From contig CAWALV010000002.1 of assembly GCA_963782965.1 (NCBI GenBank), positions 1 to 64,000 of the forward strand: a DNA stretch of 64,000 nucleotides. Direction: 5' to 3'. The translations under genes and the position numbers were made by a program. This document shows, in pieces, positions 25,253 to 35,168 of the stretch. Every line of letters starts with the position of its first letter. Within the stretch, counting starts at the first letter, position 1. Below the pieces are notes generated by a model. The model ran no database searches. It was not told the origin of the DNA and saw only the letters and a list, made by a program, of their open reading frames with translations. Source of the DNA: CAWALV01 sp963782965 (lineage in GTDB: Bacteria > Actinomycetota > Actinomycetes > Acidothermales > Acidothermaceae).

Positions 25253-26458
25253 TTGCCATCAGATTCGCTGTCCAGGCTCACCCCTAGCAAGGACGATCAC
25301 TTCACTTTTGGGCTGTGGACCGTGGGTTGGCCGGCCCGTGACCCGTTCGGTGACGCGACCCGGCCGGCGCTCGACCCGGTCGAGAGCGTGCACAAGCTCG
25401 CCGAACTCGGCGCTTACGGCGTCACGTTCCACGACGACGACCTGATCCCGTTCGGCAGCAGCGACTCCGACCGCGAGAAGCTCATCGAGCGGTTCAAGCA
25501 GGCACTCTCCGAGACCGGCCTCGTCGTCCCGATGATGACCACCAACACCTTCACCCACCCGGTCTTCAAGGACGGCGCGTTCACCTCCAACGACCGTTCG
25601 GTCCGCCGGTTCGCGATGCGCAAGATCATGCGCAACCTCGACCTCGCCGCCGAACTCGGCGCGAAGACGTACGTCTTCTGGGGTGGCCGCGAAGGCGCCG
25701 AGACCGACGCCGGCAAGGACATCCAGGCCGCGCTCGATCGCTACCGCGAGGGCATCGACACGCTCGCCCAATACGTGATCGACAACAACTACGGCATCCG
25801 GTTCGCGATCGAGCCGAAGCCGAACGAGCCGCGCGGCGACATCCTGCTGCCGACGGTCGGCCACGCACTCGCGTTCGTCATGTCGCTCGAGCACTCCGAC
25901 ATGGTCGGCCTCAACCCGGAGGTCGGGCACGAGCAGATGTCGAACCTGAACTTCGTGCACGCCATCTCCCAGGCGCTGTGGCACGGCAAGCTGTTCCACA
26001 TCGACCTCAACGGCCAGCACGGCCCGAAGTTCGACCAGGACCTCGTGTTCGGTCACGGCGACCTGCTGAGCGCTTTCTTCCTCGTCGACCTGCTCGAGCA
26101 CGGTTCGCCGAACGGCGGCCCGAAGTACGACGGCCCACGCCACTTCGACTACAAGCCGCTGCGCACCGAGAACTTCGACGGCGTGTGGGCAAGTGCGGCG
26201 TCGAACATGCGCACCTACCTGCTGTTGAAGGAGCGGGCGAAGGCGTTCCGCGCCGACCCCGAGGTGCAGGCGGCTCTGAAGGCCTCCAAGGTCCTCGAAC
26301 TCGGCGCGCCGACCCTCGCCCCGGGCGAGACCTACAAGGACCTGCTCGCCGACCGCTCGGCGTACGAGGACTTCGACGCCGACGCTGCGGGCGCGCAGGG
26401 CTACGGCTTCGTCAACCTCGACCAGCTGGCGATCGAGCACGTCCTCGGAGCTCGCTGA
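25253..26458 (+). CDS. xylA: Xylose isomerase
   Basis: Encodes 401 aa, normal for the class I (Streptomyces-type) enzyme. It starts with TTG, well supported by AGGAGG six bases upstream. Visible catalytic and metal-binding parts are VTFHDDDL (catalytic His), FWGGREG, IEPKPNEP (metal-binding Glu and Lys) and VGHEQMSNLNF (metal-binding His). It converts D-xylose to D-xylulose. With the xylulokinase that follows it makes the isomerase route of xylose use. No XylR-type regulator gene is in the window. Confidence 0.97.
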   Translation: MPSDSLSRLTPSKDDHFTFGLWTVGWPARDPFGDATRPALDPVESVHKLAELGAYGVTFHDDDLIPFGSSDSDREKLIERFKQALSETGLVVPMMTTNTFTHPVFKDGAFTSNDRSVRRFAMRKIMRNLDLAAELGAKTYVFWGGREGAETDAGKDIQAALDRYREGIDTLAQYVIDNNYGIRFAIEPKPNEPRGDILLPTVGHALAFVMSLEHSDMVGLNPEVGHEQMSNLNFVHAISQALWHGKLFHIDLNGQHGPKFDQDLVFGHGDLLSAFFLVDLLEHGSPNGGPKYDGPRHFDYKPLRTENFDGVWASAASNMRTYLLLKERAKAFRADPEVQAALKASKVLELGAPTLAPGETYKDLLADRSAYEDFDADAAGAQGYGFVNLDQLAIEHVLGAR

Positions 26459-26495
26459 TCCACCCAGCTCCACCCGCTTGTGCACCAGTCCACGT

Positions 26496-26561
26496 GATCA
26501 TGCAGTTAGGCGCAACTCGACCGGCGAGATCGCCGTCAGGGTTGCGCCTAACTTCATGATC
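26496..26561. repeat. Nested palindrome between xylA and xylB
   Basis: Outer arms GATCATG-CA-GTTAGGCGCAAC (26496-26516) and its complement with TT for CA (26541-26561) pair over 19 of 21 bases. The loop holds a second perfect stem, CGGCGA/TCGCCG (26522-26535). The whole looks like a dispersed palindromic (REP/MITE-like) element and could also reduce read-through from xylA into xylB. Confidence 0.8.
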
Positions 26562-26581
26562 GGCCCAAGGAGACGTGACCA

Positions 26582-28009
26582 ATGAGCCTCGTTGCCGGCG
26601 TCGACTCCTCGACTCAGTCGTGCAAGGTCGTCATCCGCGATGCCGAGACCGGCGCGCTCGTACGCGAAGGTCGTGCCGGGCATCCGAACGGCACCGAGGT
26701 CGACCCGAACGCCTGGTGGGCGGCCCTCGACGAGGCGATCGCCGGCGCCGGCGGCCTCGACGACGTCGCGGCGGTCGGCGTCGCCGCGCAGCAGCACGGC
26801 ATGGTGTGCCTCGACGAGGCTGGTCAGGTCGTGCGCCCCGCGCTGCTCTGGAACGACACGCGCTCCGCGCCGGACGCCGAGGAGCTGGTGCGCGAACTCG
26901 GCGACGGCGACCGCGAGGTCGGTGCGAAGGCGTGGGCCGCGGCGATCGGGACCGTGCCCGTCGCCTCGCTCACCGTCACCAAGCTGCGGTGGCTCGCCCG
27001 CCACGAACCCGACAACGCCAAGCGCACCGCGGCGGTCTGCCTGCCGCACGACTGGCTCACCTGGCGGCTGCGCGGCCAGCCGGCGAGCAGCACCCCAGAC
27101 CTCGAGACGCTGACCACCGACCGCAGCGACGCGAGCGGCACCGGCTACTGGGCGTCGTCCGGCTACCGGCTCGACCTGCTCGAGCGGGCGATCGGTGCCC
27201 GGCCGATCGTGCCGCGAGTGATCGATCCCACCGAGCACGCGGGCACGATGCCGGGCGGTCAGGTGCTCAGTGCAGGTGCGGGCGACAACGCGGGAGCCGC
27301 CCTCGGCGTGATGGCTCGCGAGGGCGACGTGATCGTCTCGATCGGCACGTCGGGCACGGTGTTCGCGGTGAGCGACACCCCCACCGCCGACCCGACCGGC
27401 ACCATCGCCGGCTTCGCCGATTGCACCGGCAGGTTCCTGCCGATCGTCGTCACCCTGAACGCGGCGCGCGTACTCGACGCCACCGCCGCGATGATCGGCA
27501 CGGACGTCGCCGGGCTGGCCGAACTCGCGATGCAGGCGCCGGCCGGTGCCGGCGGGCTCGTCGTCGTCCCGTATCTCGAAGGTGAGCGCACCCCCAACCG
27601 GCCCGATGCGACCGGCGCGATCCACGGCTGGAATCTGGCCAACTCCACGCCCGCGCACCTCGCCCGAGCCGCCGTCGAAGGCGTGCTGTGCGGGCTCGCC
27701 GACGGCATCGACGCGCTGCTCGCCCAGGGTGTGCGCGTCGAGCGCGTCCTGCTCATCGGCGGTGGGGCACGCAGCTCCGCGGTACGCGCCTTCGCCCCCA
27801 GCGTGTTCGGGTTGCCGGTCGTCGTCCCGGCCCCTGGTGAGTACGTCGCCGACGGCGGCGCCCGGCAGGCGGCGTGGGCAGTGTCGGGTGCGGCCGAACC
27901 GCCGGCCTGGACCCACCTCACGACCCAGACATACGAGGGCGAGCCCGACCCCGCAGTGCGCGATCGCTACGCGCAGGTGCGAGACATGACGGCCGTCCGC
28001 CTAAGCTGA
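26582..28009 (+). CDS. xylB: Xylulokinase (FGGY family)
   Basis: Encodes 475 aa. VAGVDSSTQSCKVVI is the N-terminal phosphate-binding segment, AAQQHGMV and LLWNDTRS are sugar-binding parts, and AGAGDNAGAALG and SIGTSGTVFAV belong to the FGGY signature area, with IGGGARSSAVR near the ATP site. It phosphorylates D-xylulose to xylulose-5-phosphate for the pentose phosphate pathway. AAGGAG precedes the ATG. It follows xylA after a 123-base gap filled largely by a palindrome. Confidence 0.95.
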   Translation: MSLVAGVDSSTQSCKVVIRDAETGALVREGRAGHPNGTEVDPNAWWAALDEAIAGAGGLDDVAAVGVAAQQHGMVCLDEAGQVVRPALLWNDTRSAPDAEELVRELGDGDREVGAKAWAAAIGTVPVASLTVTKLRWLARHEPDNAKRTAAVCLPHDWLTWRLRGQPASSTPDLETLTTDRSDASGTGYWASSGYRLDLLERAIGARPIVPRVIDPTEHAGTMPGGQVLSAGAGDNAGAALGVMAREGDVIVSIGTSGTVFAVSDTPTADPTGTIAGFADCTGRFLPIVVTLNAARVLDATAAMIGTDVAGLAELAMQAPAGAGGLVVVPYLEGERTPNRPDATGAIHGWNLANSTPAHLARAAVEGVLCGLADGIDALLAQGVRVERVLLIGGGARSSAVRAFAPSVFGLPVVVPAPGEYVADGGARQAAWAVSGAAEPPAWTHLTTQTYEGEPDPAVRDRYAQVRDMTAVRLS

Positions 28010-28166
28010 TGCCTTGAGCGGTGAAATCCGTCGGTTCATGATTTCCAGTTGGGTTCCAGCGGGCTTCGCCCGTGGCTAGGCTGATCACCTTGTCGGCGCC
28101 CGGAACCCGCCGACTCCGGACACGGCTCAGACCGCAGCCGTACCGAACGCCCGGAAGGGGTCTGGG

Positions 28167-28889
28167 ATGTCGACCGAAGCTCAGCGCGAGTACGTGTGGC
28201 GAGGTGTCGGCGGCACGTTCGAGCTGCTGATAGACCCGGGCGTCTTCGTGCCGAGTTCGACCAGTAGGTTCCTCGCCGAGTCGATGCGGGTCGAGCCGAC
28301 CGATGTCGTCGTCGACGCCGGCTGCGGGTGCGGCGTCCTGTCGATCGTGGCCGCCCGCCTGGGTGCCCGGCGCGTGATCGGTACCGACGCTTCGACCGCG
28401 GCCGTGGCCTGCGCCGAGGCGAACGCCCAGCGGCTCGGGGTCGGCGACGTCGTCGAGTTCCGCGCCGGGAACCTGCTCGAACCGCTCGGCGATCTGCGCG
28501 CCGACGTCATGATCGCCGACGTCTCGGGTATCCCCGACGCGGTCGCCGCGGTGACCGGGTGGTTCCCCGACGGCAAGGGCGGCGGCCGTACGGGTGCCGA
28601 GCTGCCTGTGCAGATGCTGGCCCAGGTCGCCGACCACCTGCGGCCGGGTGGCCGCATCTACCTGCCGACCGGCACGATCCAAAACGACGAGGCGATCCTC
28701 GAGGCGGCCCACGCGGTATTCGGCTCCGCGATGGAACCCGTCGCGAAGAAGGAGTTTCCGCTCCCTGACTCCGTGGCAGATGACGCCGAGGTGCAACAAC
28801 TGGTCGACGAAGGCTTCCTGCACCTCGTGCGGCGAGGCAGCCGGCTGGCGTGGGAGCTGACCGTGTGGTGTTGCACGCTCGAGGGCTGA
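28167..28889 (+). CDS. Class I methyltransferase, PrmA/HemK-like
   Basis: Encodes 240 aa. The SAM motif VVVDAGCGCGVLSIVAARLGA is followed by RVIGTDASTAAVACAEANAQ. VPSSTSRFLAE upstream of motif I is seen in methyltransferases that modify proteins or small molecules. An NPPY-type motif is not evident, so a protein-glutamine target is unlikely. An AKR gene follows after 15 bases, probably in the same operon. Confidence 0.82.
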   Translation: MSTEAQREYVWRGVGGTFELLIDPGVFVPSSTSRFLAESMRVEPTDVVVDAGCGCGVLSIVAARLGARRVIGTDASTAAVACAEANAQRLGVGDVVEFRAGNLLEPLGDLRADVMIADVSGIPDAVAAVTGWFPDGKGGGRTGAELPVQMLAQVADHLRPGGRIYLPTGTIQNDEAILEAAHAVFGSAMEPVAKKEFPLPDSVADDAEVQQLVDEGFLHLVRRGSRLAWELTVWCCTLEG

Positions 28890-28904
28890 CCCGGAGGCGT
28901 CTGC

Positions 28905-29885
<981 letters not shown>

Positions 29886-30745
29886 GCCGCTCGTTCGGCC
29901 CGCGCCGCCGGCAGGTCGGCGTCGGCCCGGGGGCTCGCGCCGGCGGCTTCGGCGGGTGCCGCGAGTTCGGTGGCGAGCTCGCCTTCGACGATCAATCCGT
30001 CGACGTAAGGCGCGACCCGCTGAGCATCACTGCGCGTGCGTGCGGTCCAGCCGATGAGCGGCAGGCCCTGTGCCCGCATGGCCGTCGCCGCAGGGGCCGG
30101 CAGCCGGTCGATGTTGAACGAGATGAGCTGCGGCCGGCAGAACCGCGCCGCCCACAAGTCGTCGAGCGGCACGCCGAACCGGCGCACGAACGCAGAGTCG
30201 GCGACGTTCGGGATGCCGGCGATCAAGCCACGCGCCACCTGCGGAGCCCGGCGCGCGATCACCCGCACGACGGTCGGGTCGAAGGAGGTGACGGCGACCG
30301 GCCCGGTGTAGCAGGCGAGCGCGTGGGCCAGGGAGGCAGCCATCGCCGGACCTTCCGCCGGCCGGCACTTCGCGTCGACGACGACAGGTACCCGGCCATC
30401 GACGAGTCGCAGCACATCGACGAGCCGCGGCACACCGTGTTCGGACGACGTCGAACCTGCGAGCCTGACGTTGCGAAGCTGCAGCGCGCTCGCGTCGCGC
30501 ACCCGCGTCTTCACCCCGGCAACGCGTTGCAGCGTGGCGTCGTGGATCACCATCGGCACGCCGTCGCTGCTGCGGCGCACGTCGATCTCGACACCGAAAC
30601 CCGCACTGACGGCAGCCTCGACGGCGGCGAGCGAGTTCTCCGGTAGCTGGCTGTCGTGCAACCCGCGGTGCGCGATCGGTGCCCGCATGATCGCGCGCAG
30701 CACCTCGTCGTCCGGCTGACCTATGCGTTCGATCGACTTCGCCAT

Positions 30746-31147
30746 CTGTCTTCCCTGCCGTGTGCTGATCTTGCCCCGCTGCGGGTTGAGCCGAGGTCGT
30801 ATCGATCGCGCCCTTCCGACCCTAGGCGAACATCGGCCGCCAGGAGCGCTAACACGAGTGCGCGGGGCCGGCCGACTTCTCGGCCCGGGCCCGGCATGAC
30901 TGCGGCTCCCCGGGCGGCGCTTGGGGTGGCGCCGAGCCCGGAGAGCCGTAGTTGTGCGGACCCGCCCGCCCTGCGGGCAGGCAAAGGGTGACACGGGTAC
31001 CGCACTGCGAATCGTCGGCCGGAGAGGGGGGAGGTTGACCACCGATCCGTTGCAGCCCCTATCGGCCCGGGCACTGCGGAGTTGACCAGAATGCTTGAGA
31101 ACCTGCGGCGGGCGCCGGAGCACCCCCGCGGCCTCATGCGCGGCGCG
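30746..31147. other. 402-base intergenic region
   Basis: Lies between the VKOR gene and the GDPD gene, both on the minus strand. I see no convincing gene; reading frames here are Arg/Pro/Ser-rich and look random. A short perfect hairpin, GCCCGC-CCT-GCGGGC (30964-30978), is present. The region must hold the GDPD promoter, but no clear -35/-10 pair stands out. Confidence 0.6.
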
Positions 31148-31642
31148 TCAGGCGCCCCGCTGCGCGGCGACGGCCGACTCGTCGTCCGCGCCGAGATCGC
31201 CGTCGTCGGGAAGCGTCAGCGCCATCGCCAAGGCCGTCGCGACGAAGACCAGGAACGTGATGACGTGCACGCTGGTGCACCACAAGCAGATCTTCTTGAT
31301 CAAGACGAGCTCGGCGTAGACGAGCCAGCAGACGAAACCGACGCCGGCCACCGTGTAGGCGAGCCGACCGAACCGGATGCGTGGGTCGGTGGAGCGCCAT
31401 GCCACCGGAAGTTGCAACGGCAGCATGCCGACGAAGTACGCGAGGCCGAGCACGGCGACCGGGATGCCGAAGACGTAGGACTGCGGGCTGGTCGTCACCG
31501 CCTCGCAGTCGACCACGCCCTTGCTGGAGCAGTACAACTGCACGTGGGTGTCGAAGTGCGTGATCGTCAGGTAGATCGCGACACCGAGCCCGGCCAAGGT
31601 CAGGACGACCCCGACCGGAGCTGCCCAGCGCGGCGTCCGCAT
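31148..31642 (-). CDS. Vitamin K epoxide reductase (VKOR) family protein
   Basis: Encodes 164 aa with four to five membrane spans. The loop pair Cys38 and Cys46 (YCSSKGVVDCEA) and the redox motif ICLWCTSVH (Cys119, Cys122) are the hallmark of bacterial VKOR, which reoxidises thiol oxidases by passing electrons to quinone. It begins 2 bases after the stop of the thioredoxin-like gene, so the two are one operon. VKOR replaces DsbB in actinobacteria. Confidence 0.92.
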   Translation of the reverse strand: MRTPRWAAPVGVVLTLAGLGVAIYLTITHFDTHVQLYCSSKGVVDCEAVTTSPQSYVFGIPVAVLGLAYFVGMLPLQLPVAWRSTDPRIRFGRLAYTVAGVGFVCWLVYAELVLIKKICLWCTSVHVITFLVFVATALAMALTLPDDGDLGADDESAVAAQRGA

Positions 31643-31644
31643 GG

Positions 31645-32565
31645 CTACTTGCTCGCCTGCAACTTGGCTTCAGCCGCCTTGACGCCGCCCGCGGAGCAGA
31701 CGTCGGCGGGCTTGGCACCCGTCGACTCGCAGATGATCGCGGTGTAGACGTCAGCGGCGGCCAGGATGTCCTTGCCCACCTTGCTCGTCGGATCGGTCAT
31801 CGCCTGGGCGACGGCGTCCGGCGTCATGCCGTTCAGCGCCGTGTAGTCGGTCACTGTGCCGTTCTGCACCCAGGTGCCGGCGAAGTCGACGAACGGGTAG
31901 CCGGGGCTGCTCTGCCCCGGGTACACGCCGAGGGTGTTGAAGAGGTTGCTCTCGGAGGTGGTCAGCGACTGCAGCAGCTGGTGGTTCTGGTCTTCCTCTT
32001 CCTTCAGGACGGCGTCGACGTACTGGCTGCTGTAGGTGGCGTTGATGAACGACAGCGTCGGGATGTTCCCCTCGGAGGAGTAAGTCGTGTCGAGGCCCTT
32101 GAAAGTGCCGAAGCGCGAGAGGGCGACCGCCAACGGCCAGCGGGTGGCACCACAGTTCGGGCAGAACTCACCGCCGACGTAGAGCACCTCGGGCTTGCCG
32201 CTCGTCCCCTTCAACGCAGCACCGCTCACCGATCGCGGCGGACCGGCAATGACGCTCAGGTCAGGGCTCGCACTCGTTGCTTTGGCGGCAGTCGCGATGG
32301 CGCCGGTGACCGTGCTGGACGCGGGGCTCGCGTTGTTGGCGGTGCCCGTCGACTTCTTCTTGCTCGACATGCCCACCACGATGAGCGCCGCGACGACAGC
32401 GAGGACGACGACAACCGCCGAACCGACCATCATCAGGCGGCGCTTGCGCTCCTGGCGCAGCTGAGCTGCCCGCTGTTCGGCGATCCGTTGGGACGCAGCC
32501 TTCTTCGCGGCGTACTTGGTCGACGTCCGATCCTTCGATCGGACATCGTCACGTCGGTCGGCCAC
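31645..32565 (-). CDS. Membrane-anchored thioredoxin-like protein (DUF929 type)
   Basis: Encodes 306 aa. The N-terminus is cytoplasmic and charged, a single span covers about 46-66, and a Ser/Thr/Ala linker follows. The extracytoplasmic domain has VLYVGGEFCPNCGATRWPLA, with Cys135 and Cys138 forming a CxxC active site. Two further Cys near the C-terminus (ICESTGAKPADVC) could form a structural disulfide. Paired with VKOR, it is a likely partner in disulfide formation, in the role DsbA plays elsewhere. The redox role is inferred from the CxxC and the operon. Confidence 0.82.
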   Translation of the reverse strand: MADRRDDVRSKDRTSTKYAAKKAASQRIAEQRAAQLRQERKRRLMMVGSAVVVVLAVVAALIVVGMSSKKKSTGTANNASPASSTVTGAIATAAKATSASPDLSVIAGPPRSVSGAALKGTSGKPEVLYVGGEFCPNCGATRWPLAVALSRFGTFKGLDTTYSSEGNIPTLSFINATYSSQYVDAVLKEEEDQNHQLLQSLTTSESNLFNTLGVYPGQSSPGYPFVDFAGTWVQNGTVTDYTALNGMTPDAVAQAMTDPTSKVGKDILAAADVYTAIICESTGAKPADVCSAGGVKAAEAKLQASK

Positions 32566-32755
32566 GCCGCACCTCTCGTCGTCTCATTCGAAAACCAGCG
32601 ACAGCTGGCGGTCAAGGCTCGGTCAGGGAAACGGGATCACCTCGGATTACCCGCCCAAGCCTAGCTGGCAATGTCCGGCTCCGGTCGGGCGAACCGGGAC
32701 TCTCAGGGAGCTTTCAACAAGGCGCGACCGGCCTGCGCCCGAACGGGTACACGAC

Positions 32756-32785
32756 GAAGGCGCCGGCCGCATGGCCGGCGCCTTC
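32756..32785. terminator. Strong hairpin terminator after bldC
   Basis: Two perfect 13-base arms (GAAGGCGCCGGCC, 32756-32768, and its complement, 32773-32785) enclose a GCAT loop. It stands 27 bases past the bldC stop codon on the minus strand. No T-run follows, as is usual in high-GC genomes. Confidence 0.8.
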
Positions 32786-32811
32786 TCAAGCGGCGTGTAA
32801 GGACGCGTGTC

Positions 32812-33021
32812 CTAAACGCTCTCGCGTTGCTGCGGGATCCCGCCGAGCAGCGCACGCACTTCGGTCTCACGGTAGCGACGGTGGCCACCAAGGGTACGGA
32901 TCGAAGTGAGCTTGCCTGCCTTCGCCCAGCGGGTGACCGTCTTGGGGTCGACACGGAACATGGTCGCGACCTCAGCCGGCGTGAGCAGCGGTTCCGCCTC
33001 GGGCGTGCGCGTGGTTGCCAC
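32812..33021 (-). CDS. bldC: BldC-type MerR-like DNA-binding protein
   Basis: Encodes 69 aa from GTG 33021. AGGAGGAG lies at the right distance for this GTG, while the ATG five codons upstream overlaps that ribosome binding site and is rejected. LLTPAEVATMFRVDPKTVTRWAKAGKL and IRTLGGHRRYRETEVRALL are nearly identical, as I recall it, to Streptomyces BldC, a small MerR-like protein that binds promoter repeats and holds back sporulation genes. In non-sporulating actinobacteria its role is less clear. Confidence 0.93.
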   Translation of the reverse strand: MATTRTPEAEPLLTPAEVATMFRVDPKTVTRWAKAGKLTSIRTLGGHRRYRETEVRALLGGIPQQRESV

Positions 33022-33381
33022 GGAACTCCTCCTCATCAGAGCCGACGGGCCTGCCGACTCTCACCTTCAGAGCCGACGTCCAGCGCCGGCCCCCCACTAA
33101 AGAGGCGACATCTTGTCGACCCCTACATCGAATATGCCCGATGCCCAGGATGTCCGAAATGGCCCGAGCGGATCATCCTCCGATCTTCGTGGACTAGTCC
33201 AGGAATACGCCATTCAGCCGAAACGTCGTCGCGTGCGGCGTAAACCACGCGTAGATGCTGACGCACCGGTTGCACCGCAGTTGCGGGCCAGTCTTGCGTA
33301 GCGACAAGAATGCCCTGCTACGAAAGGAAAACTAGCGATGCGTCGGCACCCCGTCCGTGTCGACATGTCAGCACCACGTCG
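33022..33381. other. 360-base region upstream of bldC
   Basis: Separates bldC from the gene at 33382 on the same strand. I find no supported gene. It has a lower GC content than its surroundings and must contain the bldC promoter; the stretch around 33090-33150 is a candidate. A plus-strand open frame from 33338 with a fair ribosome binding site overlaps the next gene antisense and is Arg/Ser-rich, so I do not call it. Confidence 0.5.
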
Positions 33382-34572
33382 TCACGACGCATGTTCGAGA
33401 GAGCGGACGACGTCCCAGCTGCGACGCAACGACGCGAGTTCAGCGACCGCATCGTTCGCATCGTTTTCGTCACGTGCCCGCATTTTTCGGATGCACCTGC
33501 TGACGATTTCGACGGAGTCGTCACGCAAAAGATCCGGCGTGATCACGTTCTGTAACCCGGCATAGTCGAGCTCGACCACGGAACGGGCGTGGAACTCTTC
33601 GAGCCACCGACCGAGCTCCTCCAACTCCGACGCGGCGAGCAGCTCGCTAACCACGCGACTGCCCGTGCGACTGCCCACGCGTCGAGCCACCGACAGGGCG
33701 CGAGCGAGGTTGCGCCGGGCATCGGCCATCGGCGCATGGAAGCGCAACCGGCGGGCCGTCCGATCACCGACGGAAGCCTCGATCCCTTCGACCGAGTCGA
33801 CCGCCTCGACCGACTCGACCCCCTCGCGTGCGTCGGGGTCGGTGTCGCTGCCGGTCTCGGGAGCGGCGCCGCCCTCCTCCTCATGGCGGCCCTGCGCCTC
33901 CCGCAGCTGTGCACCGGCGGACGCGCCACCGCCACGCAGGTCCAGATGTCCGACGTCGGGTCGATCGGCTGGGCACCGGTGACCGGTCTGGAAGACCGTG
34001 AACCAGCTGATCGGGATGTGCCACGCGCTGGTCAGGACGTGCGGCGCGCCGGCCGGCCGGCGCCGGTTGATCTCGTCGAGCGCGCGCTGCACCTCGGCGA
34101 GCACGCCGGGGGGGAGCAAGGCGGGCAGCAGGCCGTCCGGCACTCCGCGAAGCAGCTGCTGGACGGCGAGCAGCGACCGCCAGCCGAGGTCGGAGGGGCA
34201 GATGCGGGGCTCGCCGTCCGGTGCCGGCGGGTCAAGGACGAGCAGCGGCGGGCGTGGCCTCGCGGCGCCGCCCGGCGCCCCGGCGTCCTGCGCGGCCACA
34301 CCAAGATCGACCTCCGCGACGAGACGCGGCGGCAGTGCGGTCAACGCCCGCAGCGCGGCAGCATGCTCGGCGGCCGCGTGATCAGCCGCGCTATCGGGCG
34401 CATGATCGGCGGCGCCGTCGGCTCTCGCCGGGGGGCGGAGCAGGCCCGCCTGCAACGCCTCGCGTTCGCGCGGTGGGTAGTGCCGGAAACCCTCGATCGG
34501 TTCGTACACCCGCAGGTAGGCGGCGAGTGCCAGCCGACCCGTGCTCGAGTTCCCTTTGCCGGCGCCCACCAC
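33382..34572 (-). CDS. Conserved hypothetical protein near bldC
   Basis: About 396 aa from a GTG at 34572. The frame stays open to a GTG at 34812, but the extra 80 codons have very high GC at codon position 2 and look noncoding. Visible parts: GRLALAAYLRVYEPIEGF near the start, a Pro/Ala-rich region, SAWHIPISWFTVF in the middle, an acidic stretch rich in Glu, Asp and Val, and a C-terminal helical region ending ELASLRRSWDVVRSLEH. Position between bldC and DUF3073/purM suggests a conserved actinobacterial neighbour. No function can be assigned. Confidence 0.7.
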   Translation of the reverse strand: MVGAGKGNSSTGRLALAAYLRVYEPIEGFRHYPPREREALQAGLLRPPARADGAADHAPDSAADHAAAEHAAALRALTALPPRLVAEVDLGVAAQDAGAPGGAARPRPPLLVLDPPAPDGEPRICPSDLGWRSLLAVQQLLRGVPDGLLPALLPPGVLAEVQRALDEINRRRPAGAPHVLTSAWHIPISWFTVFQTGHRCPADRPDVGHLDLRGGGASAGAQLREAQGRHEEEGGAAPETGSDTDPDAREGVESVEAVDSVEGIEASVGDRTARRLRFHAPMADARRNLARALSVARRVGSRTGSRVVSELLAASELEELGRWLEEFHARSVVELDYAGLQNVITPDLLRDDSVEIVSRCIRKMRARDENDANDAVAELASLRRSWDVVRSLEHAS

Positions 34573-34892
34573 TGCATCGTGGCACGTGGCGCAGGCGTCC
34601 GCAGCCCTCGGTGCCCAGGCCAGGGCGGCGACCCGGCGGGACACCGGGGCACGCCGGGAACCGGCAATCGGCGTGCACCGAGCGACACGGCCGGCGTCGT
34701 CCAACTCGGCTGCCGACGCGGTTCGCGAGCAGGTACCCTTGGGGTTGCGCGGCCAGGGCGGGCTTCCCGCCGGTCGCGCGAGTGTGCGCTCTGATCGCTG
34801 GGAAGGGCTCACCGGTCGGGTTCACCAACCAGCACGTACCGTCGAGATGTCGTCCAACGCGGGGCCGCGAGCCCCGACGAGGGGGTCGAGCC

Positions 34893-35168
34893 ATGGGGCG
34901 CGGCCGGGCCAAGGCCAAGCAGGCGAAAGTTGCCCGCCAGTTGAAGTACTCCGGTTCGGGCACCGATCTTGATGCCCTGCGGCGGGAGCTGCTGGGCGGT
35001 GCGTCCCCCGACACCGCAGGCTTCGACGGTGCAGCCGACGACTCGGCCGACACGGACGAAGACGACGAGGACTTCGACTCCGACGACGACTTCACTTCAG
35101 AAGACAACGCCGTCGACACCGACGACGAATTCGGCCCGGAGTCCTACCGAGCCGGCGGATCCCGCTAG
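34893..35168 (+). CDS. DUF3073 family protein
   Basis: Encodes 91 aa. MGRGRAKAKQAKVARQLKY is a highly basic N-terminus typical of DUF3073, followed by a middle helix and a very acidic tail (DEDDEDFDSDDDF). The charge split suggests nucleic-acid contact by the N-terminus, but no role is proven. It is convergent with purM and overlaps it by 4 bases, an arrangement I recall in other actinobacteria. Confidence 0.88.
   Translation: MGRGRAKAKQAKVARQLKYSGSGTDLDALRRELLGGASPDTAGFDGAADDSADTDEDDEDFDSDDDFTSEDNAVDTDDEFGPESYRAGGSR

Noticed and set aside
25259..26485. A 408-codon minus-strand frame opposite xylA
   Set aside because: Antisense shadow of xylose isomerase; Arg/Val/Glu-rich and without motifs.
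33338..33565. A 75-codon plus-strand frame near bldC with a fair ribosome binding site
   Set aside because: It overlaps the end of the minus-strand gene in antisense and its product is Arg/Ser-rich with no pattern.
34573..34812. 80 further N-terminal codons for the gene ending at 33382, including a CATCH sequence like a haem-binding motif
   Set aside because: GC at codon position 2 is far above that of real genes here, the segment is Arg/Pro/Ser-rich, and no ribosome binding site is present. The CxxCH pattern is probably chance, as there is no signal peptide.
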